Shown here in pieces: positions 6,033 to 6,239 of a stretch of 6,239 nucleotides of DNA. The translations under genes and the position numbers were made by a program. Below the pieces are notes generated by a model that worked only from the letters and a program-made list of their open reading frames with translations, had not been told where the DNA came from and ran no database searches. The stretch comes from Candidatus Phaeomarinibacter sp. (lineage in GTDB: Bacteria > Pseudomonadota > Alphaproteobacteria > CGMCC-115125). Each line of letters starts with the position of its first letter. The stretch's first letter is position 1. Location of the stretch: assembly GCA_028279995.1 (NCBI GenBank), contig JANQMQ010000347.1, forward strand, positions 1 through 6,239, given 5' to 3'.

Positions 6033-6142
6033 GTCTCGTCCCCTTGAACAGTTGAGCCTGATACGACTTGGTGCGTCAGGTTTACCGTGAAGTCGCGTGC
6101 ATGCGAAAGCGCGGAATGACGCAGGCGGGACGATTTTCCTGA
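6033..6142 (-). promoter_or_regulatory. 110-nt gap upstream of PCuAC, probable operon leader/promoter region
   Basis: This gap separates the end of the upstream gene from PCuAC and is the likeliest place for the operon promoter. I find no convincing -35/-10 pair and no recognisable copper-regulator box. It holds an inverted repeat, CGACTT (6064-6069) with AAGTCG (6090-6095), 20 nt apart, which could be an operator or a leader stem, and the AAGGGG ribosome site at 6040-6045. If the upstream gene is co-transcribed there may be no promoter here. Confidence 0.35.
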
Positions 6143-6239
6143 TCAGTCGGTCGTCAGGGCGTTGTCGGCAGCTTCCTGTTCCTCAAGCCTGCGGCGGATT
6201 TCCGCCTGCGCCGCATGGTCAATCGGGTAGTTCCAGATC
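6143..6239 (-). CDS. C-terminal end of a gene, MFS/GPH-type transporter-like
   Basis: Only the last 31 codons are in the window; the start lies beyond the right edge. The fragment reads IWNYPIDHAAQAEIRRRL and then EEQEAADNALTTD. A membrane-like end followed by YPxD-x4-A-EIRRxLEE resembles the cytoplasmic C-terminus of glycoside-pentoside-hexuronide type MFS symporters, which often end (Y/F)P(L/I)-x-x-x-RHAEI-x-x-L. The match is from memory of the family and rests on few residues, so the family is tentative, but the open frame with a clean TGA stop, same strand and similar codon use, supports a real gene end. Its link to the copper genes cannot be judged. Confidence 0.5.
   Translation of the reverse strand, partial: IWNYPIDHAAQAEIRRRLEEQEAADNALTTD

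Noticed and set aside
5019..6047. Open frame of 342 codons on the plus strand
   Set aside because: It is antisense to both the DUF2946 and PCuAC genes, whose motifs are clear; the composition is that of a shadow frame.
6033..6142. Fur box, CueR/CsoR-type operator or cobalamin/copper riboswitch
   Set aside because: I looked for these before PCuAC and before the two receptors and saw no convincing match.

Overview
The window is a high-GC stretch that reads like an alphaproteobacterium, perhaps a marine Hyphomonadaceae/Maricaulales-type organism. That guess rests only on base composition and on the style of the proteins, and it is weak. All seven genes I can support lie on the minus strand, so transcription runs from the right end of the window to the left. 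No rRNA, tRNA, CRISPR array, insertion sequence or phage gene was seen.

Order in the direction of transcription: (1) 6239-6143, the last 31 codons of a gene that resembles the C-terminus of an MFS/GPH-type transporter; (2) 6032-5517, a PCuAC copper chaperone with a lipobox and a Met/His-rich tail; (3) 5489-5058, a small DUF2946-type exported or membrane-anchored protein; (4) 4967-2898, a complete TonB-dependent outer-membrane receptor without a signalling domain; (5) 2901-1609, a PepSY-associated five-helix membrane protein of the iron/siderophore-reductase-like type; (6) 1573-461, a very Met-rich exported outer-membrane beta-barrel protein; (7) 347-1, the N-terminus of a second TonB-dependent receptor of the copper-receptor (OprC/NosA) type, cut by the window edge.

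Genes 2-6 are close-packed or overlapping and probably form one operon; gene 7 follows after a hairpin and a short leader. Together they look like a copper acquisition and handling locus. Two receptors bring copper or a copper complex across the outer membrane. The Met-rich barrel and the PCuAC and DUF2946 proteins handle it in the envelope. The PepSY protein may reduce the metal or its complex at the inner membrane. The copper assignment is strong for PCuAC and good for gene 7; for the other genes it is inferred from neighbourhood.

The most unusual signal is not a gene. Inside the first 28 codons of the PepSY gene (2820-2869) is a 20-bp RNA stem with a 5-nt loop followed directly by five U residues. 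This is the geometry of an intrinsic terminator, placed within a coding sequence just after a TTGA start/stop overlap. Two of its pairs are G-U wobbles that form only in the sense (minus-strand) RNA. Two more hairpins sit in the gaps at 4996-5035 and 417-454, so the transcript has structured elements at three of its internal gene boundaries.
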